NCBI GenBank assembly: GCA_028281265.1
Contig: JANQKE010000131.1
Coordinates: 1 to 64,000 of the forward strand
Length of the DNA: 64,000 nt
Source: Alphaproteobacteria bacterium
GTDB taxonomy: Bacteria > Pseudomonadota > Alphaproteobacteria > DSM-16000 > Inquilinaceae
Direction of reading: 5' to 3'
Shown in pieces: positions 8,848 to 17,552 of the stretch. Numbering within the stretch: position 1 is the stretch's first letter; every line of letters begins with the position of its first letter. Under the pieces are notes generated by a model. The model had not been told where the DNA came from. It saw only the letters and a list, made by a program, of their open reading frames with translations, and made no database searches. Position numbers and translations under genes: made by a program.

Positions 8848-9954
8848 ATGGCGGCCTTCATCGTCCGACGCCTCGTGCAGTCCATCATCGTGATGCTGGC
8901 CGTCGCGTTCGTGTCGTTCTCCCTGTTCACCTATGTCGGTGACCCGATCAACAACATGGTGGGCCAGGAAACCACCATGGAGCAGCGGGAGGAACTGCGC
9001 GAGCGCCTGGGCTTGAACGACCCGTTCCCGGTGCAGTTCGCCCGGTTCATCGGCAACGCGATCCAGGGCGAGTTCGGCATCTCCTACCGCATGGCCCGCC
9101 CGGTGGAGCAGATCATCGCCGAACGCCTGCCCGCGACCCTGGAGCTGGCCTTCGTCTCGGCGGTGTTCGCCCTGGTGGTCGGGATCGGGCTAGGCATCTA
9201 CACCGCCCTGGGGCGGGAGAGCGTCGCCGGCCGTCTGGTGCTGTCGGCGGCGTTCGTCGCCACCGCCGCGCTGTTCTCCTGGATCGGCGCCGCGATCGTC
9301 GCGGCGGTCATGCTCGCGGTCACCTTCCTGTACCGCGGCAAATGGGTCGGCAGCACGATCATGTCGCTGTCCCTGATCGGCGTCTCCCTGCCGACGTTCC
9401 TGATCGGCATCCTGCTGATCTACGTCTTCGCGGTGGAGCTCGGCTGGCTGCCCTCCTTCGGGCGGGGCGAGGTGGTGTCGATCGGCGGCTGGACGACCGG
9501 GTTCCTGACCCCGTCCGGCCTGCAGGCCCTGATCCTGCCCGGCATCACTCTGGGGCTCTTCCAGCTCACCCTGATCATGCGGCTGGTCCGCTCGGAAATG
9601 CTGGAGGTGTTGCGGACCGACTACATCAAGTTCGCCCGGGCCCGCGGGCTGACCAACCGGGCGATCAATTTCGGCCACGCGCTGAAGAACACGCTGGTGC
9701 CGGTGATCACCATCACCGGCCTGCAGCTGGGCTCGATCATCGCCTTTGCCATCATCACCGAGACGGTGTTCCAGTGGCCAGGCGTGGGGCTGCTCTTCAT
9801 CATCGCCGTGCAGTTCGTCGATATCCCGGTGATGTCGGCGTATCTGATGATGATCGCGTTCGTCTTCGTGGTGATCAACCTGGTGGTGGATCTGCTCTAC
9901 TACGCCGTCGACCCCCGGCTGCGGGTGGAGCGGGCCGGGGGTGGAGGCCATTGA
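8848..9954 (+). CDS. ABC transporter permease, DppB/OppB type
   Basis: This inner-membrane subunit of a peptide/nickel-family importer begins MAAFIVRRLVQSIIVMLAVA, the standard start of DppB proteins. It carries the binding-protein-dependent transport signature with the EAA loop around YIKFARARGLTNRAINFGHALKN. Its 368 residues exceed the usual 305-340. An extra hydrophobic stretch (VLSAAFVATAALFSWIGAAI then VAAVMLAVTFLYRG, about residues 131-166) accounts for the excess. It is translated with the genes that follow. Confidence 0.94.
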   Translation: MAAFIVRRLVQSIIVMLAVAFVSFSLFTYVGDPINNMVGQETTMEQREELRERLGLNDPFPVQFARFIGNAIQGEFGISYRMARPVEQIIAERLPATLELAFVSAVFALVVGIGLGIYTALGRESVAGRLVLSAAFVATAALFSWIGAAIVAAVMLAVTFLYRGKWVGSTIMSLSLIGVSLPTFLIGILLIYVFAVELGWLPSFGRGEVVSIGGWTTGFLTPSGLQALILPGITLGLFQLTLIMRLVRSEMLEVLRTDYIKFARARGLTNRAINFGHALKNTLVPVITITGLQLGSIIAFAIITETVFQWPGVGLLFIIAVQFVDIPVMSAYLMMIAFVFVVINLVVDLLYYAVDPRLRVERAGGGGH

Positions 9955-10039
9955 CCATGCGCATGCGTGAAGAGCGCCGCTCTCGCATCATCGACCTCCT
10001 GACCCGACGCTCGGGCCTTACCAGGACCGCGACCCGACC

Positions 10040-11032
10040 ATGACCGTGCAGGACACTGCCCCCGACATCGGCGACAGCCACCCGACCGTCGACCCCTCCG
10101 CCGTGCGCCAAGGCGGCAGGAGCTGGTGGCAGCGTGCGCTGGACAGCGACATCTTCTACAGCTATCGCCGCTCCCCGATCACGATCATCGCCTCCATCGT
10201 CACGCTGGCGTTCTTCGTCGGGGCCGTCTTCGCGCCGTGGATCGCCCCCTACGACCCGTTCAACCCGGCCAGCCTCAACCTGATGGACGGGCTGGTGCCG
10301 CCGATGTCGGAGTCGATGTTCACCGGCAACTACTTCTTTCTCGGCACCGACCAGCAGGGCCGGGACATCTTCTCGGCGATCCTGTTCGGCTCCCGGATCT
10401 CGCTGCTGGTCGCGTTCTCGGCGGTGCTGCTGTCGATGGTGCTCGGCGTGACCCTGGGGCTGGTCGCCGGCTATGTCGGCGGCTGGGTCGACAGCCTGAT
10501 CATGCGCATCGCCGACATTCAACTGAGCTTCCCCGGAATCCTGGTCGCCCTGCTGATCTTCGGCGTCGCCCGGGCCGTCCTGCCGCGGGACATGCAGGAC
10601 GACATGGCGATCTACGTCCTCATCCTGGCGATCGGCCTGTCGTTCTGGGTGCAGTACGCCCGCACCGTACGCGGCTCCACCATGGTCGAGAAGTCCAAGG
10701 AGTACGTCCAGGCGGCCCGGCTGATCGGCCTGCCGACCTGGGTGATCATGTTCCGCCACGTGCTGCCGAACGTGATGGGCCCGGTGCTGGTGATCGCCAC
10801 GATCTCCCTGGCGCTGGCGATCATCTCCGAGGCGACCCTGAGCTTCCTGGGCGTGGGCGTCCCGCCGACCCAGCCGTCGCTCGGAACGCTGATCAGGATC
10901 GGCAACGACTTCCTGTTCTCCGGGGAGTGGTGGATGACCCTGTTCCCGGGCATCGCCCTGGTCATGCTGGCGCTGTCGGTCAACCTCCTGGGCGACTGGC
11001 TGCGCGACGCCCTGAACCCCAAGCTGCGGTGA
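10040..11032 (+). CDS. ABC transporter permease, DppC/OppC type
   Basis: This is the second inner-membrane permease, 330 residues. After a cytoplasmic N-terminus of about 50 residues comes TM1 (ITIIASIVTLAFFVGAVFAP), followed by the family feature FLGTDQQGRDIFSAILFGSR. The EAA loop is near YVQAARLIGLPTWVIMFRHV. DppC proteins pair with DppB to form the channel. The gene starts 85 bases after dppB and its stop is 5 bases before the first ATPase start, so the block is an operon. Confidence 0.94.
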   Translation: MTVQDTAPDIGDSHPTVDPSAVRQGGRSWWQRALDSDIFYSYRRSPITIIASIVTLAFFVGAVFAPWIAPYDPFNPASLNLMDGLVPPMSESMFTGNYFFLGTDQQGRDIFSAILFGSRISLLVAFSAVLLSMVLGVTLGLVAGYVGGWVDSLIMRIADIQLSFPGILVALLIFGVARAVLPRDMQDDMAIYVLILAIGLSFWVQYARTVRGSTMVEKSKEYVQAARLIGLPTWVIMFRHVLPNVMGPVLVIATISLALAIISEATLSFLGVGVPPTQPSLGTLIRIGNDFLFSGEWWMTLFPGIALVMLALSVNLLGDWLRDALNPKLR

Positions 11033-11037
11033 CCGCC

Positions 11038-12051
11038 ATGGCCGATCCCTTGCTGAGCGTGCGCAATCTGCGCATCGAGTTTCCCACCCGCCGCGGCACC
11101 CTGGTGGCGGTCGACGACATCTCCTTCGACATCCATCAGGGCGAAGTGCTGGGCGTGGTCGGCGAGTCCGGCGCGGGCAAGTCCCTGACCGGGACGTCGA
11201 TCATCGGCCTGCTGGAGCCGCCCGGCCGCATCGCCGGCGGGGAGATCCGCTTGGAGGGCGAGCGGATCGACACCCTGTCCTACGAGAAGATGCGGCGGAT
11301 CCGCGGCAAGAAGATCGGGGCCATCTTCCAGGACCCGCTGACCAGCCTGAACCCGCTCTACACCGTCGGCCGACAGTTGGTGGAAACGATCCAGACCCAC
11401 ACCGACATGACGCCGACCAAGGCGCGGGAACGGGCGGTCGAGCTGCTGCACGAGGTCGGCATCCCGGCGGCCGACCGGCGGATCGACAGCTATCCGCACC
11501 AGTTCTCCGGCGGGATGCGGCAACGGGTGGTGATCGCGCTCGCCCTGTGCGCCAACCCCAAGCTGATCATCGCCGACGAGCCGACCACCGCGCTGGACGT
11601 ATCGATCCAGGCGCAGATCCTCGCCCTGATCAAGAAGCTGTGCCGGGAACACGGCACGGCCGTGATGCTGGTCACCCACGACATGGGGGTGATCGCCGAA
11701 ACCGCGCACCGGGTCGCGGTCATGTATGCGGGCCGGATCGCCGAACTCGGCCCGGTCCGCGACGTGATCAAGCATCCCAAGCATCCGTACACGGTCGGGC
11801 TCATGGGATCGATCCCGTCGATCGGGCACGATCTCGAGCGGTTGGCCCAGATCCAAGGCTCCATGCCGCGGCTGACCGACATCCCCCCGGGCTGCGCCTA
11901 CAACCCCCGTTGCCCCAAGGTGTTCGACCGCTGCTTCGTGGACCGGCCAGACCCCATCGATCTGGGCGACCACCTCGCCGCCTGCTGGTTGTACGACCGG
12001 GCGGATGCCGGCCTCGGTTCCGAACGCACGCCGGAGGCGATGACCGCATGA
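11038..12051 (+). CDS. ABC transporter ATP-binding protein, DppD/OppD type
   Basis: This 337-residue cytoplasmic ATPase has Walker A GESGAGKS, Q-loop IFQDPLTSLNP, signature QFSGGMRQRVVIA and Walker B KLIIADEPTTALDV, followed by the H-loop (VTHDM). The C-terminus has the oligopeptide/dipeptide extension with CAYNPRCPKVFDRC, a cysteine arrangement that in relatives can hold an iron-sulfur cluster. I start at MADPLLSVRNLRIEF, directly after the permease. The stop overlaps the next gene's ATG by 4 bases (ATGA), indicating translational coupling. Confidence 0.95.
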   Translation: MADPLLSVRNLRIEFPTRRGTLVAVDDISFDIHQGEVLGVVGESGAGKSLTGTSIIGLLEPPGRIAGGEIRLEGERIDTLSYEKMRRIRGKKIGAIFQDPLTSLNPLYTVGRQLVETIQTHTDMTPTKARERAVELLHEVGIPAADRRIDSYPHQFSGGMRQRVVIALALCANPKLIIADEPTTALDVSIQAQILALIKKLCREHGTAVMLVTHDMGVIAETAHRVAVMYAGRIAELGPVRDVIKHPKHPYTVGLMGSIPSIGHDLERLAQIQGSMPRLTDIPPGCAYNPRCPKVFDRCFVDRPDPIDLGDHLAACWLYDRADAGLGSERTPEAMTA

Positions 12052-13136
12052 CCGCCCAACCGATCGCCCGGCCCACCGCCGCGACCAGGCCGGACACCGA
12101 CCGTCCCCTGGTCCAGGTCGACGGTCTCGCGCGCTATTTCGACGTCTCCAAACCGTTCCTCAACCGGTTGTTCGAAGGAGACAAGCGGCAGATCCTGAAA
12201 GCCGTGGACGGGGTCAGCTTCGAGATCCCGCGCGGCCAGACCTTCAGTCTGGTCGGCGAGTCCGGATGCGGGAAGTCGACGATCGCGCGGACGGTGGTCG
12301 GGCTCTACCCGCCGAGCCGCGGCAAGGTGATGTTCGAAGGGGCCGAGATCAGCGCGCTCACCACGCGGCGGGCGATGCTGCCCTACCGCAACCGGATCCA
12401 GATGATCTTCCAGGACCCCTATGCCAGCCTCAACCCGCGCTGGCGCGTGCGGGACATCATCGCCGAGCCGCTCACCGCACACCACAACGTCACGGACACC
12501 GGCGCCATCGACCGGAGGGTCGGGGAACTCCTGAGCCTGGTCAACCTGTCGCCCAAGGACGGGGCCAAGTTCCCGCATGAGTTCTCCGGCGGGCAGCGGC
12601 AACGGATCTCGATCGCCCGGGCCCTGGCCTCGCAGCCGGACTTCCTGGTCTGCGACGAGCCGACATCGGCGCTGGACGTCTCGGTCCAGGCCCAGATCCT
12701 GAACCTGATGAAGGACCTGCAGACGCAGTTCGGTCTGACCTATCTGTTCATCAGCCACAATCTCCAGGTCGTCTATCATGTCTCCGACAGGGTCGGTGTC
12801 ATGTATCTCGGCCGGCTGGTGGAGTGGTCCGACAAGAAGACCCTGTTCACCCATCCGCGGCACCCCTACACCCGCATGCTGTTGGACACGATCCCGGATC
12901 TCGACATGACGGGACGGGAACGCCAACCGGTGGCCGGTGAGGTGCCCAACCCGATAAACCCGCCATCGGGGTGTCCGTTCCATCCCCGGTGCCCGCATGC
13001 CGAAGATCGGTGCCGGGCCGAACTGCCGACGGCCAAGCCGAGCCCCGAAGGCTCCATGGTCGCCTGCCACGCGGTCGAAGAAGGGCGCCTGCCGGCCGAA
13101 CCGCGCCAGGTCGCACCGGCGGTGGCCACCGCGTGA
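12048..13136 (+). CDS. ABC transporter ATP-binding protein, DppF/OppF type
   Basis: This is the second ATPase, 362 residues. It has Walker A GESGCGKST, the Q-loop in QMIFQDPYASLNPRWRV, signature EFSGGQRQRISIARALA and Walker B FLVCDEPTSALDVSVQAQIL. The C-terminal extension contains PSGCPFHPRCPHAEDRC. It begins with the residues YFDVSKPFLNRLF typical of OppF/DppF and closes the transporter operon. The substrate is unknown: peptides, nickel chelates, opines and glutathione are all handled by this family. Confidence 0.95.
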   Translation: MTAQPIARPTAATRPDTDRPLVQVDGLARYFDVSKPFLNRLFEGDKRQILKAVDGVSFEIPRGQTFSLVGESGCGKSTIARTVVGLYPPSRGKVMFEGAEISALTTRRAMLPYRNRIQMIFQDPYASLNPRWRVRDIIAEPLTAHHNVTDTGAIDRRVGELLSLVNLSPKDGAKFPHEFSGGQRQRISIARALASQPDFLVCDEPTSALDVSVQAQILNLMKDLQTQFGLTYLFISHNLQVVYHVSDRVGVMYLGRLVEWSDKKTLFTHPRHPYTRMLLDTIPDLDMTGRERQPVAGEVPNPINPPSGCPFHPRCPHAEDRCRAELPTAKPSPEGSMVACHAVEEGRLPAEPRQVAPAVATA

Positions 13137-13255
13137 CCGTGCGGGGCCGCTTTCGCAAGCCCGGCTTCAGGTGACCGCAAAGCCGCTTGATCCACCGCAA
13201 ATGCCCCTCCCCGGGGTAACGCCTATAGTCGGCGCCCGGAGCGGGATGGCGTTGG

Positions 13256-13279
13256 GCGCGATCGCGTTTACGATCGCGC
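13256..13279. terminator. Palindromic hairpin downstream of the ABC operon
   Basis: GCGCGATCG and CGATCGCGC form a 9-bp perfect stem around the loop CGTTTA, about 120 bases after the last ATPase gene. There is no T-run. It may be a terminator or a regulatory site for the stress-protein gene that follows. Confidence 0.35.
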
Positions 13280-13426
13280 GTGGCGTCCGAACCCCGCTCC
13301 GACTCTTGCTCCAGGCTTGCCCGGCGGCGCCGGCCGGCGCGCGGCGTCCGGTACCCGATCGTCTCAAGCGGACCGACATCGCCGTCGGCACGGGCCTGGT
13401 ACCGATTTGCGGAAGGACAGACCGGC

Positions 13427-14266
13427 ATGGCTTCGTTCGCCGACATTCTCGTGGCCGTCGACACGGGCCCGACCACCGCCACCCGCCTCGACGTCGCCCT
13501 GGCGCTGGCGCAGCGGCACGATGCCCATGTGACCGGCCTGCACGCGCTGCGCCCCATCGCGGTGCCCGGCTACATCGCCGCCCAGATCCCGGACTCCGCG
13601 CAGCAGGTCCGCGACGCCGCCGATCGCAGCACCGTCGCCGCTGCGAAGTCGGCCTTCGACTCGGCGATCGCCCGATCCGGCTTCCCCAGCGACCGAACCG
13701 AGTGGCGATCGGTCAAGAGCGATCCGACCCGGGCGGTGGCCGAACACGGCCGCTACGCCGATCTGCTGGTGATCGGTCAGACCGCCCCCGATCGATCCAA
13801 CCCCCTCGATCAGCCGGAACCCGACGAGTTGATCGTCGGCGGCGGCCGGCCGGTGCTGATGGTGCCCCATTCCTACCGGCCCGATGGGCCCGTCGGTCGT
13901 CACGTCCTGTTGGCCTGGAACGGCAGCCGCGAAGCCGCGCGCGCGGTGTCGGATGCGATGCCGCTGCTGGTCGGAGCGACCAAGGTCAGCATCCTGTCGG
14001 TCAACCCGCCGGGCCTCGTCGATCGGGACCCCGGGGCCGACATCGCCCTGCACCTGTCCCGCCATGGGGTGAAGGCGGAAGCCGCCCACATCCTGGACCA
14101 CGAACTCGATCCGTCGGATGTGCTGCTGAACCGGGCCGTCGATCTCGGCTGCGACGTAATGGTGATGGGCGGCTACGGCACCCCGCGCCTGCGGGAGATG
14201 GTGCTCGGCGGGGTCACCCGGGACATCCTGCGCCACATGACCCTGCCGGTGCTGATGAGCCATTGA
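13427..14266 (+). CDS. Universal stress protein, tandem UspA domains
   Basis: This 279-residue cytoplasmic protein has two Usp folds. Domain 1 starts MASFADILVAVDTGPTTATR and ends near PVLMVPHSYRP. Domain 2 starts HVLLAWNGSREAARAVSDAM and ends GGYGTPRLREMVLGGVTRD, which contains the ATP-binding glycine pattern G-x2-G-x9-G. The same pattern is degraded in domain 1. GGAAGGA lies 10 bases before the ATG and sets the start. The family binds ATP or adenosine and supports stress survival. It is monocistronic. Confidence 0.9.
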   Translation: MASFADILVAVDTGPTTATRLDVALALAQRHDAHVTGLHALRPIAVPGYIAAQIPDSAQQVRDAADRSTVAAAKSAFDSAIARSGFPSDRTEWRSVKSDPTRAVAEHGRYADLLVIGQTAPDRSNPLDQPEPDELIVGGGRPVLMVPHSYRPDGPVGRHVLLAWNGSREAARAVSDAMPLLVGATKVSILSVNPPGLVDRDPGADIALHLSRHGVKAEAAHILDHELDPSDVLLNRAVDLGCDVMVMGGYGTPRLREMVLGGVTRDILRHMTLPVLMSH

Positions 14267-14305
14267 CCGGCACGCGCCCGAGCCGCTCACCGGCAGGCGG
14301 GCGGC

Positions 14306-14518
14306 TCATCCGGCATCCAGTTCCCGCAGGCGTGCCCGGTACTCGGTTTCGGTGATCAGACCGCGGTCGCGCATGACCTTGAGGGCGAACCGGTCCCGGT
14401 CCGCGTCGGCCCCCTCATCCCCGGACTCGCTGTCGGCCAGGCCCGAGGATGCAGCCGGGGTCGTGAACGGTCGTTTCTTGCCGGTCTCGAAGAACGGGTT
14501 CGAGGGGCCCGATTTCAT
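14306..14518 (-). CDS. Small SHOCT-like protein
   Basis: This 70-residue protein starts MKSGPSNPFFETGKKRPF. Its last ~28 residues (ALKVMRDRGLITETEYRARL) match the short C-terminal SHOCT motif, in which a helix is followed by a G-(L/I)-(I/L)-T-x2-E-(Y/F) turn and a second helix. The middle is acidic and probably disordered. GAAGGA lies 9 bases upstream of the ATG. The function of this family is not known; the motif is thought to mediate oligomerisation. It is convergent with the universal stress protein gene. Confidence 0.65.
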   Translation of the reverse strand: MKSGPSNPFFETGKKRPFTTPAASSGLADSESGDEGADADRDRFALKVMRDRGLITETEYRARLRELDAG

Positions 14519-14889
14519 GACGCACTGTCCTTCACCGCCTCGTCTGCAGCCAAGGTAGGATAGAGCAATGGCGGACCGGCCTGCAATCCGGCCATGGGTC
14601 CTCCGGCGGATGCAACCGACCGCCGGCCGGATCGGCCAGGCGGAAGTCGTTGCCCGTTTCCGCAAAGACGGCAGTGCAACACGGCTACTTGACTGATTCA
14701 AAAATACATCGAACCGATTGCCCCGCAGCGCAATATTCGCTCAATGCCGTGTCTTGCACATTCCTTGACTCTAATTGGTTATGCCCCTTAGTGTTTCTTC
14801 TGCTTCACGACAACGAAAGTGATCGAGAGGCCGCTGCGCAACAATAACCAGCATAGCCGCAGCCAACACGCGATACGGGGAGGAATAGG
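14519..14889. other. Intergenic region upstream of the sugar dehydrogenase
   Basis: This 371-base gap lies between divergent genes. The right half (about 14690-14830) is noticeably AT-richer than its surroundings. It contains TTGACT (14765-14770), which could serve as a -35 element for the dehydrogenase operon, but the expected -10 position (TTAGTG) is poor. No reading frame with coding character was seen. Confidence 0.45.
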
Positions 14890-16143
14890 ATGAAGATGCG
14901 GGGACCGCTGACCGCACTGGCTTTGGTCATGGCCGGACCGGCCGTGGGGCAGGCGCAGATGGACGGGCTGGAGCGCCTGTCGCAATTCCAGACCACCGGC
15001 GTGACCGAGATGCGGGAGGTCGACCAGACCGGCAGCCGGGCCGATAGCCTGCGGGCCAATCTCGACCTGATCCGGATGCCCGACGGGTTTCACATCGATC
15101 TCTACGCCCTGGTGCCGGATGCCCGCCACATGGCGGTCGCCCCGCAGGGCACGGTGACCTTCGTCGGCACCCGGAAGACCGAGGTCTGGTCGGTCGTCGA
15201 CCGGGACCGGGACCGGATCGCTGATCAGGTGATGGAGTTCGCTCCGGCCATCAGCTTCGACGTACCGAACGGTCCGTGTTTCTCCAACGACGGATTCCTG
15301 TTCATCGCCGAACGCAACCGGGTCCTGGTCTTCCCGGCGGCCGAGTTCTTTTTCGAAGGCCCCGACGTCGCGGCGTTCAACGTCATCCCGCAAGGGGAGC
15401 TGATCCCGGTCGAGGAGGAGTCGTTCAACCACACCGCCCGGGTGTGCGACATCGGCCCCGACGGCAAGCTCTACATCTCCCTCGGCCAGCCCTACAACGT
15501 CCATCCGCCCGAGAAGGTCGCGCTTTACGACGAGGTCGGCATCGGCGGGATGATCCGCCTGAACACCGACGGCACCGAACGGGAAGTCTACACCTACGGC
15601 ATCCGCAACTCCGTCGGGCACGACTTCAACCCCGCCAATGATGAGTTGTGGTTCACGGACAACCAGGTCGACGGGATGGGGGATCTGATCCCGCCGGGCG
15701 AGCTGAACCGGCAAACCGCGATGGGACAGCATTTCGGCTTTCCGTGGTACGGGGGCGGCGACACCCGCACGAACGAGTACCTCGATTCCGAACCGCCGGA
15801 AGGGGTGATCTTCCCGGAAGTCGATATGGACGCCCATGCCGCGGATCTCGGCATGCACTTCTACACCGGCACCATGCTGCCGGAGTACTATCGTGGCGGG
15901 ATCTTCAACGCGCAGCACGGGTCCTGGAACCGGACCACGCCGATCGGCGCCCGGGTGATGTTCACCGAGGTGCTCGACGATGGGTCGGCCGGCGAAACCA
16001 TGGTCTTTGCCGAAGGCTGGCTGGACGACGAGACCGGCGAGTACTGGGGCCGACCGGTGGACGTCGTCCAGTTGCGCGACGGGTCGCTTCTGGTCTCGGA
16101 CGATTTCGCCGGTGCGATCTACCGTATCTGGTACGAAGGCTGA
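14890..16143 (+). CDS. PQQ-dependent sugar dehydrogenase (GSDH/sorbosone dehydrogenase family)
   Basis: This 417-residue secreted beta-propeller enzyme begins MKMRGPLTALALVMAGPAVG, a signal peptide likely cleaved near GQAQ. The mature chain has GSDH-family landmarks: RMPDGFHIDLYA, GTVTFVGTRKTEVWSV, FNHTARVCDIGPDGKLYISL, YGIRNSVGHDFNPAN, LWFTDNQVDGMGD and GQHFGFPWY. Relatives oxidise aldoses or sorbosone in the periplasm, with PQQ as cofactor and electrons passed to cytochromes. It carries a good Shine-Dalgarno (GGGGAGGA). A c-type cytochrome follows 151 bases downstream, a likely electron acceptor. The substrate is not determined. Confidence 0.88.
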   Translation: MKMRGPLTALALVMAGPAVGQAQMDGLERLSQFQTTGVTEMREVDQTGSRADSLRANLDLIRMPDGFHIDLYALVPDARHMAVAPQGTVTFVGTRKTEVWSVVDRDRDRIADQVMEFAPAISFDVPNGPCFSNDGFLFIAERNRVLVFPAAEFFFEGPDVAAFNVIPQGELIPVEEESFNHTARVCDIGPDGKLYISLGQPYNVHPPEKVALYDEVGIGGMIRLNTDGTEREVYTYGIRNSVGHDFNPANDELWFTDNQVDGMGDLIPPGELNRQTAMGQHFGFPWYGGGDTRTNEYLDSEPPEGVIFPEVDMDAHAADLGMHFYTGTMLPEYYRGGIFNAQHGSWNRTTPIGARVMFTEVLDDGSAGETMVFAEGWLDDETGEYWGRPVDVVQLRDGSLLVSDDFAGAIYRIWYEG

Positions 16144-16294
16144 TCCAGTGCCCGGGGCGACGTATCCGGCACGGCACGCCGGCGCCGCCCCGGCCCTCCC
16201 GGTGCGGCGTCCGCGGCGCCGGGAAGGACCGGGCCCCGGGCTCGCTTCCGATACGGTCTTCCGGCGGCCACCCCGGCAAGGGAGAAACGGGGCC

Positions 16295-16621
16295 TTGCGT
16301 GCGATTGCATTGATTGCGGTGGGTCTGGCCCTGGCCGGCCCCGCACCGGTCCTTGCCCAGGATCCGGCGGCGGACCGGTCGACCGCCCGCCAATGTGCGG
16401 GCTGTCACGGTATCGACGGCATCGCCCGTCGTCCCGACGTCCCGCATATCGCCGGCGAGAGCCCGATCTACCTGCGCGCGCAGATGGAGGCTTTCCGACG
16501 GGGCAGCCGCCACCACGCGCAGATGACATTGATCGCCCGCGGCCTTTCGGAGTCGACGATCGAGGCCGTCATCCGCTGGTACTCCTCGATCGAAGTCTCG
16601 GCAACGGTGCCGGAAAGCTGA
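16295..16621 (+). CDS. Class I c-type cytochrome (c553/c4-like), TTG start
   Basis: This 108-residue periplasmic monohaem cytochrome has the signal peptide MRAIALIAVGLALAGPAPVL (TTG start), then the haem site CAGCH at residues 34-38 and a probable Met ligand in SRHHAQM. The segment PHIAGESPIYLRAQMEAFRR is typical of the c4/c553 family. The start is set by GGGAGA about 9 bases before the TTG and by the signal peptide; no ATG is available. It would carry electrons from the upstream sugar dehydrogenase to a terminal oxidase. Confidence 0.88.
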   Translation: MRAIALIAVGLALAGPAPVLAQDPAADRSTARQCAGCHGIDGIARRPDVPHIAGESPIYLRAQMEAFRRGSRHHAQMTLIARGLSESTIEAVIRWYSSIEVSATVPES

Positions 16622-16681
16622 CCGCGACCGCCGTCCAAGCCCCGCAGCCGCGCCTTGGAGAAAGATCACATGAGGGTGCCT

Positions 16682-16749
16682 CCACCACCCGCCTGTCTGA
16701 ATCTTGCTCTCAAAGGCGAGTATCAGAGCGTCAGACAGGCCAGGTGGTG
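16682..16749. repeat. Large imperfect inverted repeat
   Basis: CCACCAC and GCCTGTCTGA (16682-16700) pair with TCAGACAGGC and GGTGGTG (16731-16749), with a two-base internal loop. Inside, GCTCT pairs with AGAGC. It lies between the cytochrome and SCO genes and could fold into one long hairpin. No T-run follows. It is similar in style, not in sequence, to the other palindromic elements of this window. Confidence 0.6.
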
Positions 16750-16859
16750 CAATGCCTGAACGGCGACGCCGGCGCGACGATGCGGCGCTTGCGTTGGGAG
16801 GTGCCATCGCCCCATCAAGGGGTCGATGTCAACCTGCCTCGACAGACGGGTAACCAACG

Positions 16860-17498
16860 ATGAACCGCCGTATGCTGAACGTCCTGCTCGGGGCGGCCCT
16901 GGGGGTGATTGCCGTGGCCGGCTATGTCGCCTGGACCAGCTATTCGCAAAGCAGTCAGACGGCGCGACCCGCGCCGCCGGGCGTGCCCGCCTTCGCCAAG
17001 GCGGACGTCGGAGGTCCCTTCGAGGTCGTGGACCATGGCGGCAGGACGGTGACCCATGAGGATTTCATGGGACAGTTCACGGTCTACTACTTCGGTTTTA
17101 CCTTCTGTCCCGATGTTTGCCCGACCGAACTGTCGGTGATCGCGTCGGCCGTCGATCTGCTGGGAGATGCCGGGGCGCAGGTGCAGCCGGTGTTCGTTAC
17201 CATCGATCCCGAACGTGACACCCCGGACATGATGGCGGATTATGTCGACCTGTTCCATCCGCGCATGATCGGTCTGACCGGCAGTATGGAGCAAATATCC
17301 GAGATGGCGAATGCTTTTCGAGTATACTACCAGAAGGTAGAGGATGACGACTTTCAGTATTATCTAATGGATCATAGCTCGTTCATCTACGTGATGGACC
17401 CGAACGGTGAGAACGCGGCCTTGATCCCGCCGGGGACGACGCCGGATCAACTGGCCGCCTTCATCCGATCGCAACTGGACGCCCGCGGCACAGGTTGA
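16860..17498 (+). CDS. SCO1/SenC/PrrC family copper chaperone
   Basis: This 212-residue protein has an N-terminal membrane anchor (VLLGAALGVIAVAGYVAW) and a periplasmic thioredoxin-like domain. The copper site is complete: CPDVC with Cys83 and Cys87, and His172 in LMDHSSFIYVMD. Also visible are GGRTVTHEDFMGQFTVYYFG and FVTIDPERDTP. SCO proteins deliver copper to the CuA site of cytochrome c oxidase or act as thiol reductases for it. Being next to a cytochrome c gene is consistent with this. Confidence 0.93.
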   Translation: MNRRMLNVLLGAALGVIAVAGYVAWTSYSQSSQTARPAPPGVPAFAKADVGGPFEVVDHGGRTVTHEDFMGQFTVYYFGFTFCPDVCPTELSVIASAVDLLGDAGAQVQPVFVTIDPERDTPDMMADYVDLFHPRMIGLTGSMEQISEMANAFRVYYQKVEDDDFQYYLMDHSSFIYVMDPNGENAALIPPGTTPDQLAAFIRSQLDARGTG

Positions 17499-17552
17499 TA
17501 TCCGAACATACCCAAGCGTGTATCACCGAAGCCTGCTCCATCGAAAAACCCT

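Noticed and set aside
9958-10043. 28-codon frame between the two permease genes
   Set aside because: Basic, short and in a different frame from the second permease; probably chance.
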